A program made the position numbers and the translations under genes. Shown in pieces: positions 8,884-18,054 of a stretch of 64,000 nt of DNA. Every line of letters begins with the position of its first letter. Within the stretch, counting starts at the first letter, position 1. The stretch is from Erythrobacter sp. ANT-B3C2 (lineage in GTDB: Bacteria > Pseudomonadota > Alphaproteobacteria > Sphingomonadales > Sphingomonadaceae), in the NCBI GenBank assembly GCA_001683845.1, contig LXQI01000007.1, positions 82,454 through 146,453 of the forward strand. Direction: 5' to 3'. The notes under the pieces are model-generated. The model made no database searches and was not told the origin of the DNA. It saw only the letters and a list, made by a program, of their open reading frames with translations.

Positions 8884-9935
8884 ATACCGCTCCGGCGGCG
8901 GAGGCAGAGAGCGAAGTGCCCGAGCGCGAGCTGACGATGATCGAAGCGATCAACGATGCGCTCGACGTGATGCTGGCACGCGACCCCGACGTGGTGCTGC
9001 TGGGCGAGGATATCGGCTATTTCGGGGGCGTGTTCCGCTGCACCGCCGGCCTGCAGGAAAAGCACGGCAAGACCCGCGTGTTTGATACGCCGATTAGCGA
9101 GAACGGCATCATCGGTGTGGCGGTGGGAATGGGCGCCTATGGCTTGCGGCCGGTGCCCGAGATCCAGTTTGCCGATTACATCTATCCCGGGCTCGATCAG
9201 ATCGTCAGTGAGGCGGCGCGGCTCCGCTACCGCTCGGCGGCCGAGTACATCGCGCCTATGACGATCCGCTCTCCGTTCGGCGGCGGCATCTTTGGCGGGC
9301 AGACCCACAGCCAGAGCCCGGAGGCGATCTTCACCCACATTTGCGGGCTCAAGACGGTGGTGCCGAGCACTCCCTACGATGCCAAGGGCCTGCTGATCGC
9401 CGCGATCGAGGACAACGATCCGGTGATCTTCTTCGAGCCCAAGCGGATCTACAACGGCCCGTTCGACGGCTATTACGACCGCCCGACCAAGAGCTGGAAG
9501 GGCCAGCCCGGCGCGATGGTGCCCGAGGGGCATTACACCGTGCCGCTGGGCAAGGCCCGCATTGCACGCGCAGGCGAGGCGCTGACGGTGCTGGCCTATG
9601 GCACGATGGTGCATGTCGCCGCCGGTGTTGCGCAGGAGAAAGGCGTGGATGCCGAGATTATAGACCTGCGCACGTTGCTGCCGCTCGATATCGAGACGGT
9701 GGAAAAGTCTGTGCAGAAAACCGGCAAATGCCTGATCGTACACGAGGCTACCCGCACCTCCGGCTTTGGCGCCGAGTTGAGCGCGCTGGTGACCGAGCGC
9801 TGCTTCTACCACCTGGAGGCGCCGGTCGAGCGCGTCACCGGGTTCGACACTCCCTATCCCCACAGCCTTGAATGGTCCTATTTCCCCGGTCCGATCCGCG
9901 TCGGCGAGGCGATGGACCGGCTGCTGAACGAGTAA
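8871..9935 (+). CDS. bkdB: Branched-chain 2-oxoacid dehydrogenase E1 beta
   Basis: Second E1 subunit, 354 residues, which completes the ThDP site with E1 alpha. Seen in the sequence: LLGEDIGYFGGVFR, FDTPISENGIIGVAVG, and the C-terminal transketolase domain with IDLRTLLPLD and VTGFDTPYPHSLE. The first ~23 residues are low-complexity and the conserved part starts at ERELTMIEAIN. The start ATG at 8871 lies inside the end of E1 alpha, so translation is likely coupled. The E2 gene starts 5 bp after its stop. Confidence 0.93.
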   Translation: MAGLDTAPAAEAESEVPERELTMIEAINDALDVMLARDPDVVLLGEDIGYFGGVFRCTAGLQEKHGKTRVFDTPISENGIIGVAVGMGAYGLRPVPEIQFADYIYPGLDQIVSEAARLRYRSAAEYIAPMTIRSPFGGGIFGGQTHSQSPEAIFTHICGLKTVVPSTPYDAKGLLIAAIEDNDPVIFFEPKRIYNGPFDGYYDRPTKSWKGQPGAMVPEGHYTVPLGKARIARAGEALTVLAYGTMVHVAAGVAQEKGVDAEIIDLRTLLPLDIETVEKSVQKTGKCLIVHEATRTSGFGAELSALVTERCFYHLEAPVERVTGFDTPYPHSLEWSYFPGPIRVGEAMDRLLNE

Positions 9936-9940
9936 ATCCG

Positions 9941-11272
9941 ATGGCCCGCTACACCTTCCGCCTGCCCGATATCGGCGAGGGCATCGCCGAAGCCGAGATC
10001 GTCGCATGGCACGTCGCCGTGGGCGACGAGGTGGCCGAGGATGGCCGCATTGCCGACCTGATGACCGACAAGGCGACCGTGGAGATGGAAAGCCCGGTCG
10101 CCGGACGGGTGATCGAGATCGCCGGCGAGGCGGGCGAGGTGATCGCCATCGGCTCGCCGCTGGTGGTGCTGGAAACAGCCGAGGCCGAGGGCGAGGAGCC
10201 CGGCAGTTCGGCGGAGCCTGTGGCGGCAGTTGAGCAGAAGGTCACCGAAGCGCCCGAAAGTAGGGAAGGCGTGCCTGTTCAAGAGGTTGCCCCGGAGAGT
10301 TCAAACTCGAAGAAGGAGGTTTCGCCAGCGCCGCAGGGCCATGTTGCCGATCCGCCGCCCGCATCCGCTCAGCAACACGCAGCGAGGGCCGCGGTCCTCG
10401 CAAGCCCAGCCGTGCGCAAGCGAGCGAGTGAGCTCGGTGTCGATCTGGCCCAGTTGCGCCCGGCGGCGGACGGCCGCGTGCGCCACGCCGATCTCGATGC
10501 CTTTCTCAGCTATTCGGGCGGGCAGGGCTACGCTGCTTCCGGCCGTGCGCGGCCGGACGAGACCATCAAGGTCATCGGCTTGCGGCGCCGGATCGCCGAG
10601 AACATGGCAGCATCCAAGCGCCACATCCCGCATTTCACCTATGTCGAGGAATGCGACGTCACCGAGCTGGAGCAGGCCCGCGCGCAGCTCAACGGCGCAT
10701 CGGCCAGCTCGGGAGGCGAGCGGCCCAAGCTGACGCTCCTGCCGCTGCTGATCGCCGCACTCTGTCGCGCTTTGCCCGACTATCCGATGCTCAACGCCCG
10801 CTATGATGACGAGGCGAATGCCGTCACCCGCCACGGCACGGTGCATCTGGGCATGGCCACCGCGACGCCGGCCGGGCTGATGGTGCCGGTGATCCGCAAT
10901 GCGCAGGGGCTGAACCTGTGGCAGCTGGCGGCTGAGATCGTGCGGCTTTCGCAGGCATCGCGCGACGGCAGTGCGCGCAGTGAAGAGCTTTCGGGCTCCA
11001 CCATCACCGTTTCCTCGCTGGGCCCGCTGGGCGGGATTGCCTCGACCCCTGTGGTCAACCGGCCCGAGGTGGCGATCCTCGCGCCCAACCGCATCGTTGA
11101 GCGGCCGATGTTCGTTTCCGACGGGCTGGGGGGCGAGCGGATTGCCCGGCGCAAGCTGATGAACCTTTCGATCAGCTGCGATCACCGGGTGGTCGACGGG
11201 CACGATGCCGCCGCCTTCGTGCAGGCGGTCAAGCGGCTGCTGGAAGCGCCCGCGCTGCTGCTCGCAAGCTAG
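9941..11272 (+). CDS. bkdC: Branched-chain 2-oxoacid dehydrogenase E2 (lipoyl acyltransferase)
   Basis: The 443-residue core subunit of the complex moves the acyl group from E1 to CoA. Domains in order: one lipoyl domain with Lys44 in MTDKATVEM, an Ala/Pro/Glu-rich linker (about 85-155), a peripheral subunit-binding domain (ASPAVRKRASELGVDL), and the catalytic domain ending in SCDHRVVDGHDAA with the catalytic His and Asp. No E3 (lipoamide dehydrogenase) follows, so E3 must be supplied from elsewhere. E2 closes the operon; tRNA-Asp comes next. Confidence 0.93.
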   Translation: MARYTFRLPDIGEGIAEAEIVAWHVAVGDEVAEDGRIADLMTDKATVEMESPVAGRVIEIAGEAGEVIAIGSPLVVLETAEAEGEEPGSSAEPVAAVEQKVTEAPESREGVPVQEVAPESSNSKKEVSPAPQGHVADPPPASAQQHAARAAVLASPAVRKRASELGVDLAQLRPAADGRVRHADLDAFLSYSGGQGYAASGRARPDETIKVIGLRRRIAENMAASKRHIPHFTYVEECDVTELEQARAQLNGASASSGGERPKLTLLPLLIAALCRALPDYPMLNARYDDEANAVTRHGTVHLGMATATPAGLMVPVIRNAQGLNLWQLAAEIVRLSQASRDGSARSEELSGSTITVSSLGPLGGIASTPVVNRPEVAILAPNRIVERPMFVSDGLGGERIARRKLMNLSISCDHRVVDGHDAAAFVQAVKRLLEAPALLLAS

Positions 11273-11366
11273 TGGCGGAACGGGTTTGCGGGGCGGTTGA
11301 CAGCCCCAGACCGCCCCACTAGAGGCGCTGCTTCCCAAGCGGAGAGGCGCCCCAGGCGGCCATGAT

Positions 11367-11443
<77 letters not shown>

Positions 11444-11496
11444 CTTGGCGGATTTTTTAGGTCATTATAGCTCAGGCCCTCGAGGTCCCCGGCCGT

Positions 11497-11709
11497 TCAG
11501 CGCCAGCGGCCGGTTTCCATCCAGATCAGGAATCGCCGGAGCGGCAGCAGCCAGGCAAGGCCCAGCACGAGGTAGGCCAGCGTCTGCGCCAGCACCGGAA
11601 GTCGCTCGATTAGCGGAGAGGCGAGCACCACCGCCAAGGCATAGAGCACCAGCCCCACGAGCAGCGCAAGAATGCCGACTGGGATGCGCCAGGTGGGCTT
11701 GTCGCGCAT
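11497..11709 (-). CDS. DUF2842 small membrane protein
   Basis: A 70-residue protein with two predicted membrane helices (about residues 10-30 and 38-55). It has the PTWR start and the GLAWLLPLR...WM end typical of alphaproteobacterial DUF2842. Its ATG overlaps the stop of fau by 1-4 bp on the same strand. The in-frame extension to 11814 was rejected because it lies entirely inside fau. Function unknown. Confidence 0.8.
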   Translation of the reverse strand: MRDKPTWRIPVGILALLVGLVLYALAVVLASPLIERLPVLAQTLAYLVLGLAWLLPLRRFLIWMETGRWR

Positions 11710-12305
11710 CAATCCGCTCCAAACGGCCCAAGCACACGGGTCGGCGTGACGATCGCCACCAGCGGACGATCGTGGGACTCCAGTGGCAGGGAAGCGATCT
11801 CCTGCATGTCCCATGCGAGCCCAATCGCCACGGTCTGCGGGTGGGTTGCCAGCCAGCGATCGTAAAACCCGCCGCCCTGGCCGAGCCGCTCGCCGGTAGG
11901 GGTGAAGCCGAGCAAGGGTACGAACAGCACGGCGGGCAGCACCTGCGGTGCATCGGCACGTGGCTGGCGCAGGCCCATCGGGCCGGGGACAAGATCGCTC
12001 TCCTCGAATGGGTCGGTGTGGCGGTGGAAGGCCATGGTGGCGCCGTCCGGGGAGATGCGCGGCAGGGCGACCGCATGGCCCGTCTTGAAAAAGAAGCGGG
12101 TGTAACCGGCGGTCGGCGCCTCGCCGGCGCTGGCGCGGTAGAGGCCGATCACGGCCTCTTGCGGCACCATCGCCAGCACCGCTGCGGGTGGGCGCTTGAA
12201 CACCAGCGCACTGACTTCGCGCGGGAGGGCGCCGGCATGGGCGCGGCGCGATGCTCGCAGTTCCTCGCGTAGCTGCCGCTTCAGCTCGCCGGCCTGCTCG
12301 TCCAT
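11709..12305 (-). CDS. fau: 5-formyltetrahydrofolate cyclo-ligase
   Basis: This enzyme recycles 5-formyl-THF to methenyl-THF using ATP. The protein is 198 residues from the chosen ATG (12305, MDEQAGELKRQLR). The hallmark is PLLGFTPTGERLGQGGGFYDRWL with the substrate-binding Gly-rich loop; LYRASAGEAPT and VIVTPTRVL are also typical. An in-frame ATG at 12350 gives 15 extra residues but sits in the 6S RNA spacer. The order zapA - 6S RNA - fau is conserved in proteobacteria and supports the call. Confidence 0.92.
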   Translation of the reverse strand: MDEQAGELKRQLREELRASRRAHAGALPREVSALVFKRPPAAVLAMVPQEAVIGLYRASAGEAPTAGYTRFFFKTGHAVALPRISPDGATMAFHRHTDPFEESDLVPGPMGLRQPRADAPQVLPAVLFVPLLGFTPTGERLGQGGGFYDRWLATHPQTVAIGLAWDMQEIASLPLESHDRPLVAIVTPTRVLGPFGAD

Positions 12306-12384
12306 TCGCTCAACCTGCCTGCCTTTGATGGGGTGTGACGGAACCACCATGGGTCGTTTGCCGGGAAATCCACTGACGCGTCGA

Positions 12385-12511
12385 CGTCAGGTGGGCGCCA
12401 TATACACCGGCCCTCGGGGCGAACCCCGCGAACCGGGTAGGGACAGCTCCCAAGGATTTGCTTATAGCCTCAGGGATTTTCTAACGGCTCGTTCCGGGCA
12501 GTCCCGCCAAC
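12385..12511 (-). ncRNA. ssrS: 6S RNA (ends approximate)
   Basis: 6S RNA binds sigma70 RNA polymerase and damps transcription in stationary phase. The call rests on position (between zapA and fau, same strand) and on hallmark stretches on the minus strand. These are a CCTGAGGCTATAAG bubble strand, GGAGCTGTCCC, and a GC-rich apical hairpin CGGGGTTCGCCCCG. Flanking arms GGCGGG..TGCCCGG and CCGG..GGCGCCCACC can pair. The exact ends are not visible from sequence alone. Confidence 0.75.
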
Positions 12512-12539
12512 TCTTATCTAAGCGTTCGTGGCCGTTCTC

Positions 12540-12908
12540 TCAAGCACCTGCGTGATCATTCGCGCCGGCCTCCAGCGCCTCGGCGGTGCGCTCGAGCCGT
12601 GTGGCGAGCGCCTCCAATGCTTCCAGCGCGGCGGCGGAAGGGCCTGGCGCCCCGGCCGAGGCTGCGGCTGGCGGCTGAGATGGAGTTCCGCCGCCTTGCG
12701 CCATCTCGTGCAGCTCGTCGGCCAGCAGCAGCGCGGCGTAAAGCAGGCGCCTTGCCTCCGGCTGGCCGGTAAAACCGGCTTGGCCCGCGAGCCGCTGGTC
12801 GATCATACGCCCCAGCATCGCAAGGTGCTGCTCCTCGCCCGCGGCGCAGGTGAGCGCATATTCGCGCCCGGCGATCGCCAAGGTGACGTTGCTCGTGGCG
12901 CTGCTCAT
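12540..12908 (-). CDS. zapA: Cell division protein ZapA
   Basis: ZapA binds FtsZ and bundles its filaments at the division ring. The protein is 122 residues. It has the VTLAIAGREYALTCAAGEE N-terminal beta sheet, the HLAMLGRMID helix and a long C-terminal coiled-coil (ALEALEALATRLERTAEALEAG). A Pro/Ala/Gly-rich segment at about 74-92 interrupts the helices. Its start overlaps the stop of the upstream small ORF by 4 bp. Confidence 0.88.
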   Translation of the reverse strand: MSSATSNVTLAIAGREYALTCAAGEEQHLAMLGRMIDQRLAGQAGFTGQPEARRLLYAALLLADELHEMAQGGGTPSQPPAAASAGAPGPSAAALEALEALATRLERTAEALEAGANDHAGA

Positions 12909-13066
12909 GGCTCGATCCGCGCGATCAGCCGGTCCAGCTCGGCCAGCGCGCCCTGCGCCTCCCGCCGCAGCGCCGCATCGGCGCCGGCCTGCCGGGATGC
13001 GCGCTCGATCCGCCCGGCGGCCGCCTCGATCCGTGACAGGGCACGCGAAAATCGATCATCTTCCAT
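12905..13066 (-). CDS. Small coiled-coil protein before zapA
   Basis: A 53-residue, highly charged, probably all-helical protein (MEDDRFSRALSRIEAAAGRIERA). The ATG at 13066 was preferred over the one at 13102 because the conserved-looking helix starts there. It overlaps zapA by 4 bp, which suggests a joint role in division, but no family function is recognised. A similar small protein accompanies zapA in related genomes, as far as I recall. Confidence 0.6.
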   Translation of the reverse strand: MEDDRFSRALSRIEAAAGRIERASRQAGADAALRREAQGALAELDRLIARIEP

Positions 13067-13156
13067 CGCTTGGAGCCCGTTGCTTGAAACCGGCGACAAC
13101 ACCGCCGACTACAAAAGCATTGTTTAGACCAGATGTGAACAGGCGAGGGACTGGCA

Positions 13157-13218
13157 GAGCCCGACAGGGCTCAGCTTGGGCGCCGCCGCCTTGACGCGGG
13201 GGGCGGCGCTCCCCCAAG
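13157..13218 (+). promoter_or_regulatory. Two tandem hairpins in the tkt leader
   Basis: A perfect 6-bp hairpin GAGCCC-GACA-GGGCTC (13157-13172) is followed by a long GC-rich hairpin. In the second, CTTGGG (13175-13180) pairs with CCCAAG (13213-13218), and a GCCGCCGCC/GGGCGGCG inner stem closes a short loop. They lie 52 bp before the tkt ATG. No T-run follows, so a simple terminator is unlikely. Function unknown. Confidence 0.45.
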
Positions 13219-13269
13219 GAACGCGCAGCCGAATCGCGGCCCGGACATGCTTTTCCAGGAGCCTTCGCC

Positions 13270-15267
13270 ATGCGCCACGATCCTGCTCGCTTCGCCCCCA
13301 TGGCCAATGCCATCCGCGCCCTGTCGATGGATGCGGTCGAGGCGGCCGAATCGGGCCATCCGGGCATGCCGATGGGAATGGCCGATGCGGCCACCGTGCT
13401 GTGGAGCGAATATCTGCGCTTCGACGCCAGCGCACCGCACTGGCCCGATCGCGACCGCTTCGTGCTCTCCGCCGGCCATGGCTCAATGCTGATCTACTCG
13501 CTGCTGCACCTCACGGGGTTCGCTCAGCCGACGATGGACGACATCCAGAACTTCCGCCAGGTCGGCAGCCGGTGCGCCGGGCACCCGGAGAATTTCCTGA
13601 TCGAGGGGGTGGAGGCCACCACCGGGCCGCTCGGCCAGGGGCTTGCGATGGCGGTGGGCATGGCGCTGGCCGAGCGGCACCTCAACGCAATCTATGGCGA
13701 TGCGCTGGTCGATCACCGCACCTGGGTAATTGCCGGCGATGGCTGCCTGATGGAAGGCATCAACCACGAGGCGATCGGGCTGGCTGGCCATTTGAAGCTG
13801 GGCCGGATGAACGTGCTGTGGGACGATAACCGCATTACCATCGATGGCAGCACCGATCTTTCCACCAGCGAGGACGTGCGCGCCCGCTATCTTGCCACCG
13901 GCTGGCACGTGGTCAGCTGCAACGGGCATGATGCTGACGATGTGCGCCGCGCGCTGGACGAGGCGCTGGCCGACCCGCGCCCCTCGCTGATCGCCTGCCG
14001 CACGGTGATCGGCAAGGGTGCCCCCAACAAGGCGGGCACCTCCAAGGTCCACGGCGCGGCGCTGGGCGCGGACGAGGTGGCCGCCGCGCGCGAGATGCTC
14101 GGCTGGGATACGCTGGCTTTCGAGATCCCCGAGCGGATCCTCGCAGATTGGCGCGCGGCCGGTACGCGCGGGCAGGAAGCTCACGCGCAGTGGCGCGATC
14201 GGCTGCAGGCGAGCGGGCAGGCCCACGAATTCACCGCTCGGATGAAGGGCGAACTGCCAGAGGTCTCGCAGTGGGCCGATTGGGCCGATTACAAGGCGCA
14301 AGTGGCCGAAGCGAAGCCCGAGATGGCCAGCCGCAAGGCAAGCGAGGCGGCGCTGGGCGTGTTGACGCAAAGCCTGTCGCAGATGGTGGGCGGATCGGCC
14401 GATCTCACCGGATCGAACAACACCAAGACGCCCTCCACCACGCCGCTGATGGCGGACGACTACGCCGGGCGCTACATCTATTACGGCATCCGCGAATTCG
14501 GCATGGGCGCGGCGATGAACGGCATGGCGCTGCATGGTGGTATCATCCCGTTCGGCGGCACCTTCCTGATCTTCTCCGATTATTGCCGCCCGGCGGTTCG
14601 CCTTTCGGCGCTTCAGCAGGCGCGCGTGATCTATGTGTTCACGCATGATTCGATCGGCTTGGGCGAGGATGGCCCGACCCATCAGCCGGTCGAGCACCTG
14701 CAGTCCCTGCGCATGGTCCCCGATCTGTTGGTGATGCGCCCGGCCGATACGCTGGAGACCGCCGAGTGTTGGGAGCTTGCGCTAAAGGAGAGCGCCCGGC
14801 CGAGCGTGCTCGCACTGAGCCGGCAGAACCTGCCCGCCCTGCGCTTCGATGCGAGTGAAAACCTCTGCGCGCGAGGTGCCTACCGCCTGCGGGCGGCGCA
14901 GGCGGACCGGCGGGTGATCCTCATTGCCACCGGCTCCGAGGTCTCGCTCGCCTGCGCCGTCGCCGAGGTGCTGGAAGGGCAGGGGATCGGCGCCGATGTG
15001 GTCTCCATGCCCTGCGCCGAGTTATTCGACGAGCAGCTGGCCGCTTATCGCAACGAATTGCTGCCCGAGGTGCTGCCGTCCGAGATCCTGCGCGTGTCGA
15101 TCGAGGCGGGCACCACCTTCGGGTGGGAGCGCTACACCCTGCTCGACGGCCTTCGCATCGGGCTCGATCGCTTCGGCTCGTCGGGCAAGGGCGAGGATCT
15201 GTTCGAGAAGTTCGGTTTTACGCCGGAGGCGATCGTGCCGCAAATCACCGCTCGTCTGGGCCAGTAA
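13270..15267 (+). CDS. tkt: Transketolase
   Basis: Transketolase moves two-carbon units between sugar phosphates in the pentose phosphate pathway. The protein is 665 residues, the usual length. It has the N-terminal ESGHPGMPMGMAD, GPLGQGLAMAVGMA, the ThDP motif GDGCLMEGINHEA..DDN, and the central REFGMGAAMNGMALHGG and FTHDSIGLGEDGPTHQPVEHL. AGGAGC precedes the ATG by 8 bp. It leads a central carbon cluster with gap, pgk and fba, and is relevant to xylulose-5-phosphate made by XylB at 47.6 kb. Confidence 0.97.
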   Translation: MRHDPARFAPMANAIRALSMDAVEAAESGHPGMPMGMADAATVLWSEYLRFDASAPHWPDRDRFVLSAGHGSMLIYSLLHLTGFAQPTMDDIQNFRQVGSRCAGHPENFLIEGVEATTGPLGQGLAMAVGMALAERHLNAIYGDALVDHRTWVIAGDGCLMEGINHEAIGLAGHLKLGRMNVLWDDNRITIDGSTDLSTSEDVRARYLATGWHVVSCNGHDADDVRRALDEALADPRPSLIACRTVIGKGAPNKAGTSKVHGAALGADEVAAAREMLGWDTLAFEIPERILADWRAAGTRGQEAHAQWRDRLQASGQAHEFTARMKGELPEVSQWADWADYKAQVAEAKPEMASRKASEAALGVLTQSLSQMVGGSADLTGSNNTKTPSTTPLMADDYAGRYIYYGIREFGMGAAMNGMALHGGIIPFGGTFLIFSDYCRPAVRLSALQQARVIYVFTHDSIGLGEDGPTHQPVEHLQSLRMVPDLLVMRPADTLETAECWELALKESARPSVLALSRQNLPALRFDASENLCARGAYRLRAAQADRRVILIATGSEVSLACAVAEVLEGQGIGADVVSMPCAELFDEQLAAYRNELLPEVLPSEILRVSIEAGTTFGWERYTLLDGLRIGLDRFGSSGKGEDLFEKFGFTPEAIVPQITARLGQ

Positions 15268-15281
15268 TCAAGGAGTTCGCT

Positions 15282-16289
15282 ATGGCGACCAAGGTATCCA
15301 TCAACGGCTTCGGCCGCATCGGCCGGCTCGTCGCGCGGGCGATCCTGGAACGCGACGATCACGATCTGGAGCTCGTGGCAATCAACGATCTCGCCGAGCC
15401 GAAGGACAATGCGCTGCTGTTCGCCTATGACAGCACGCACGGGCGCTTTCCCGGCAAGGTCACCAGCGACGGTAACTCCATGCAGGTCGACGGACGCGAC
15501 ATCGCTGTCACCAAGGAGCGCGATCCGGCGAAGCTGCCGCACAAGGACATGGGCGTAGACATCGTGCTGGAATGCACGGGCTTCTTCCAGAGCCATGATG
15601 CCGCCAAGCCGCATCTCGATGCCGGCGCCCGGCGGGTGCTGATCTCGGCCCCGGCCAGCGGTGTTTCGGCCACCATCGTATATGGCGTGAACCATGCGGC
15701 GCTGACGGCAGGGGATGTGATCGTTTCCAATGCCAGCTGCACCACCAACTGCCTAGCACCGGTCGCCAAGGTCCTGAACGACAGTTTCGGGATCGAGCGT
15801 GGCTTCATGACCACGATCCATTCCTACACCAACGATCAGCGCATGCTGGACCAGATCCACAAGGATCTGCGCCGCGCCCGCGCCGGGGCGATGAACATGA
15901 TCCCCACCACCACCGGCGCCGCCCGCGCGGTGGGGTTGGTGCTGCCCGAGCTGAAGGGCAAGCTGGATGGATCGTCGGTGCGGGTGCCCACGCCCAACGT
16001 CTCGATGATCGACCTGGTGTTCGTGCCCGGACGCGCAGTGACCAAGGACGAGATCAACGCCGCGCTCAAATCCGCCGCCGAGGGCGAGATGAAGGGCGTG
16101 CTGGACTATACGGACGAGCCGCTCGTCAGCAGCGATTTCAATCACTACCCGGCCAGCTCCACCATCGACAGTCTGGAGACGGCGGTGCTCGAAGGCCAGC
16201 TGGCCCGCGTGGTTTCGTGGTACGATAATGAATGGGGCTTCTCCAATCGCATGATCGACACCGCCGGGGCGATGGCAAAGCTGCTCTGA
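15282..16289 (+). CDS. gap: Glyceraldehyde-3-phosphate dehydrogenase, type I
   Basis: 335-residue GAPDH with NAD-binding INGFGRIGRL, catalytic Cys in SNASCTTNC, HSYTNDQ with the catalytic His, and the C-terminal SWYDNEWGFSNRM. AAGGAG lies 8 bp before the ATG. It follows tkt by 14 bp and is probably in the same transcript with pgk and fba, serving glycolysis and gluconeogenesis. Confidence 0.97.
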   Translation: MATKVSINGFGRIGRLVARAILERDDHDLELVAINDLAEPKDNALLFAYDSTHGRFPGKVTSDGNSMQVDGRDIAVTKERDPAKLPHKDMGVDIVLECTGFFQSHDAAKPHLDAGARRVLISAPASGVSATIVYGVNHAALTAGDVIVSNASCTTNCLAPVAKVLNDSFGIERGFMTTIHSYTNDQRMLDQIHKDLRRARAGAMNMIPTTTGAARAVGLVLPELKGKLDGSSVRVPTPNVSMIDLVFVPGRAVTKDEINAALKSAAEGEMKGVLDYTDEPLVSSDFNHYPASSTIDSLETAVLEGQLARVVSWYDNEWGFSNRMIDTAGAMAKLL

Positions 16290-16300
16290 TCGGCACGGGC

Positions 16301-16777
16301 GTGGGCGGACGGCTGGCGGGGATCGGGCGGCGAAGCCGGCCGCACGGGGAGATCGAACTGATCGATCATGTCCATGTCAGCCGCACGCACGGTGTGGCCC
16401 AGGATTTCCGGGGTGCGCTGGCGGCCAGCAAGGGCAATTACCGGCGGCAGGTCTCGCTGATTGAGGCCGAGAGCTGGGCCGAGGCGCTGGCCGATCTGTC
16501 GCAGGCCGCACTGCACTCGGCCGAGCCCTGGTGGCGCCGCCGTGCCAATTTGCTGGTTGAGGGCATCCGCCTGCCGCGCGCGGAAGGCACGCGCATCCGC
16601 ATCGGCGCCGGCTGCCTTTTCGAGGTCATAACGGAGTGCAATCCGTGCCACCGGATGGAAGAGGTCGCGCCCGGCCTGAAGGCAGCGCTGACGCCCGGCT
16701 GGCGCGGCGGCTTCTTGTTGCGAGTGTTGGAAGATGGTGAGATTGCCATCGGAAACGAGGTGAGGATCGAGCCATGA
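16301..16777 (+). CDS. MOSC-domain protein
   Basis: A ~158-residue protein carrying the MOSC fold (molybdenum cofactor sulfurase C-terminal), with the expected Cys in ECNPCHRM, GVAQDFRG, and RRRANLLVEGIRLPR. Members transfer sulfur or act in MoCo-linked metabolism; the role here is unknown. The start is uncertain. GTG at 16301 gives no overlap with gap; an ATG at 16232 in frame would overlap gap by 58 bp. It overlaps pgk by 4 bp. Confidence 0.75.
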   Translation: MGGRLAGIGRRSRPHGEIELIDHVHVSRTHGVAQDFRGALAASKGNYRRQVSLIEAESWAEALADLSQAALHSAEPWWRRRANLLVEGIRLPRAEGTRIRIGAGCLFEVITECNPCHRMEEVAPGLKAALTPGWRGGFLLRVLEDGEIAIGNEVRIEP

Positions 16778-17985
16778 GTCACTTCCGCACGCTGGATGAT
16801 CTGGAGAACGATCTGGGGGATGTCTCCGGCAAGGTCGCGCTGGTGCGGGTCGATCTCAACCTGCCGATGGCCGATGGCGCGGCGACCGATCTCACCCGTG
16901 CCCGCGCGGTGGCCCCCACTATTCTCGAACTCGCCGATGCCGGCGCCAAGGTGCTGCTGCTGGCACATTTCGGCCGGCCCAAGGGTGAGCGCCACTCGAC
17001 CCTGTCGACCAGCCTCGTCCAGCCCTCCATCGAAGGCGTGCTCGGGCGCGAGGTGATGTACATCTCCGAGGTATCGGGCACGGTGGTAGAGCAGTCGCTC
17101 GCCATCCTGCGGCCGGGCAACATCGGCCTGCTGGAAAACACCCGCTTCTGGCCGGGCGAGGAGGCGAATAATCCCGATTTCGCCCGCGCCATCGCGGCGA
17201 ACGGCGATTTCTATGTCAACGATGCCTTTTCCGCCGCACACCGGGCGCATGCCAGCACCGAGGGGCTCGCGCATCTGCTCCCCGCCTACGCGGGCCGCGC
17301 GATGGAGGCCGAACTGCAGGCGCTGAACCGGGCGCTGGGCAACCCTGAGAAGCCGGTGGCTGCGGTGGTCGGCGGGGCCAAGGTCTCGTCCAAGCTGGCG
17401 GTGCTGAAACATCTGGTGGCGCGGGTCGATCATTTGATCATCGGCGGCGGCATGGCCAACACCTTCCTCGCAGCGCGCGGCGTGGATGTGGGCAAGTCCT
17501 TGTGCGAGCACGATCTCACGCCACAGGCCGAGGGGATCATGGACGCCGCCGACCGCGCGGGCTGCACCGTGCACCTGCCCTACGACGTGGTGGTGGCGCG
17601 CGAATTCGCCGCCAACCCGCCGGGTTTGCGCACCTGCAACGTGCACGAAGTCGCGCCCGACGAGATGATCCTCGACGTCGGCCCGCAGGCGACCGAAGCG
17701 CTGGCCGACGTGCTCAAGACCTGCCGCACGCTGGTGTGGAACGGCCCGCTGGGCGCCTTCGAGACGCCGCCGTTCGAGGCAGCCACCGTGGCGCTGGCGC
17801 AGACCGCCGCCGCGCTGACCAGTGAGGGCTCGCTGGTCACGGTCGCGGGCGGGGGCGATACGCTGGCAGCGCTGGCGCAGGCGGGGGTGGTGGACCGCTT
17901 CAGCTATGTCTCGACCGCTGGCGGCGCGTTTCTCGAATGGATGGAAGGGCGCGAACTGCCGGGCGTGGCTGCGCTTGCCCGCTAG
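16774..17985 (+). CDS. pgk: Phosphoglycerate kinase
   Basis: Pgk interconverts 1,3-bisphosphoglycerate and 3-phosphoglycerate with ADP/ATP. The protein is 403 residues with VRVDLNLPM, HFGRPKG, VNDAFSAAHRAHAST, VVGGAKVSSKL and GGGDTLAAL. Start ATG overlaps the MOSC stop by 4 bp; GAGGTGAGGA is the ribosome site. The C-terminal TAGGAFLEWMEG is intact. Confidence 0.97.
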   Translation: MSHFRTLDDLENDLGDVSGKVALVRVDLNLPMADGAATDLTRARAVAPTILELADAGAKVLLLAHFGRPKGERHSTLSTSLVQPSIEGVLGREVMYISEVSGTVVEQSLAILRPGNIGLLENTRFWPGEEANNPDFARAIAANGDFYVNDAFSAAHRAHASTEGLAHLLPAYAGRAMEAELQALNRALGNPEKPVAAVVGGAKVSSKLAVLKHLVARVDHLIIGGGMANTFLAARGVDVGKSLCEHDLTPQAEGIMDAADRAGCTVHLPYDVVVAREFAANPPGLRTCNVHEVAPDEMILDVGPQATEALADVLKTCRTLVWNGPLGAFETPPFEAATVALAQTAAALTSEGSLVTVAGGGDTLAALAQAGVVDRFSYVSTAGGAFLEWMEGRELPGVAALAR

Positions 17986-18054
17986 AAGCGCCCACTCAAA
18001 TCGTACTGCGGCAAGCCACTGGCTGGACCGCGCCGGAAAGCAGAGGAATTTGGC

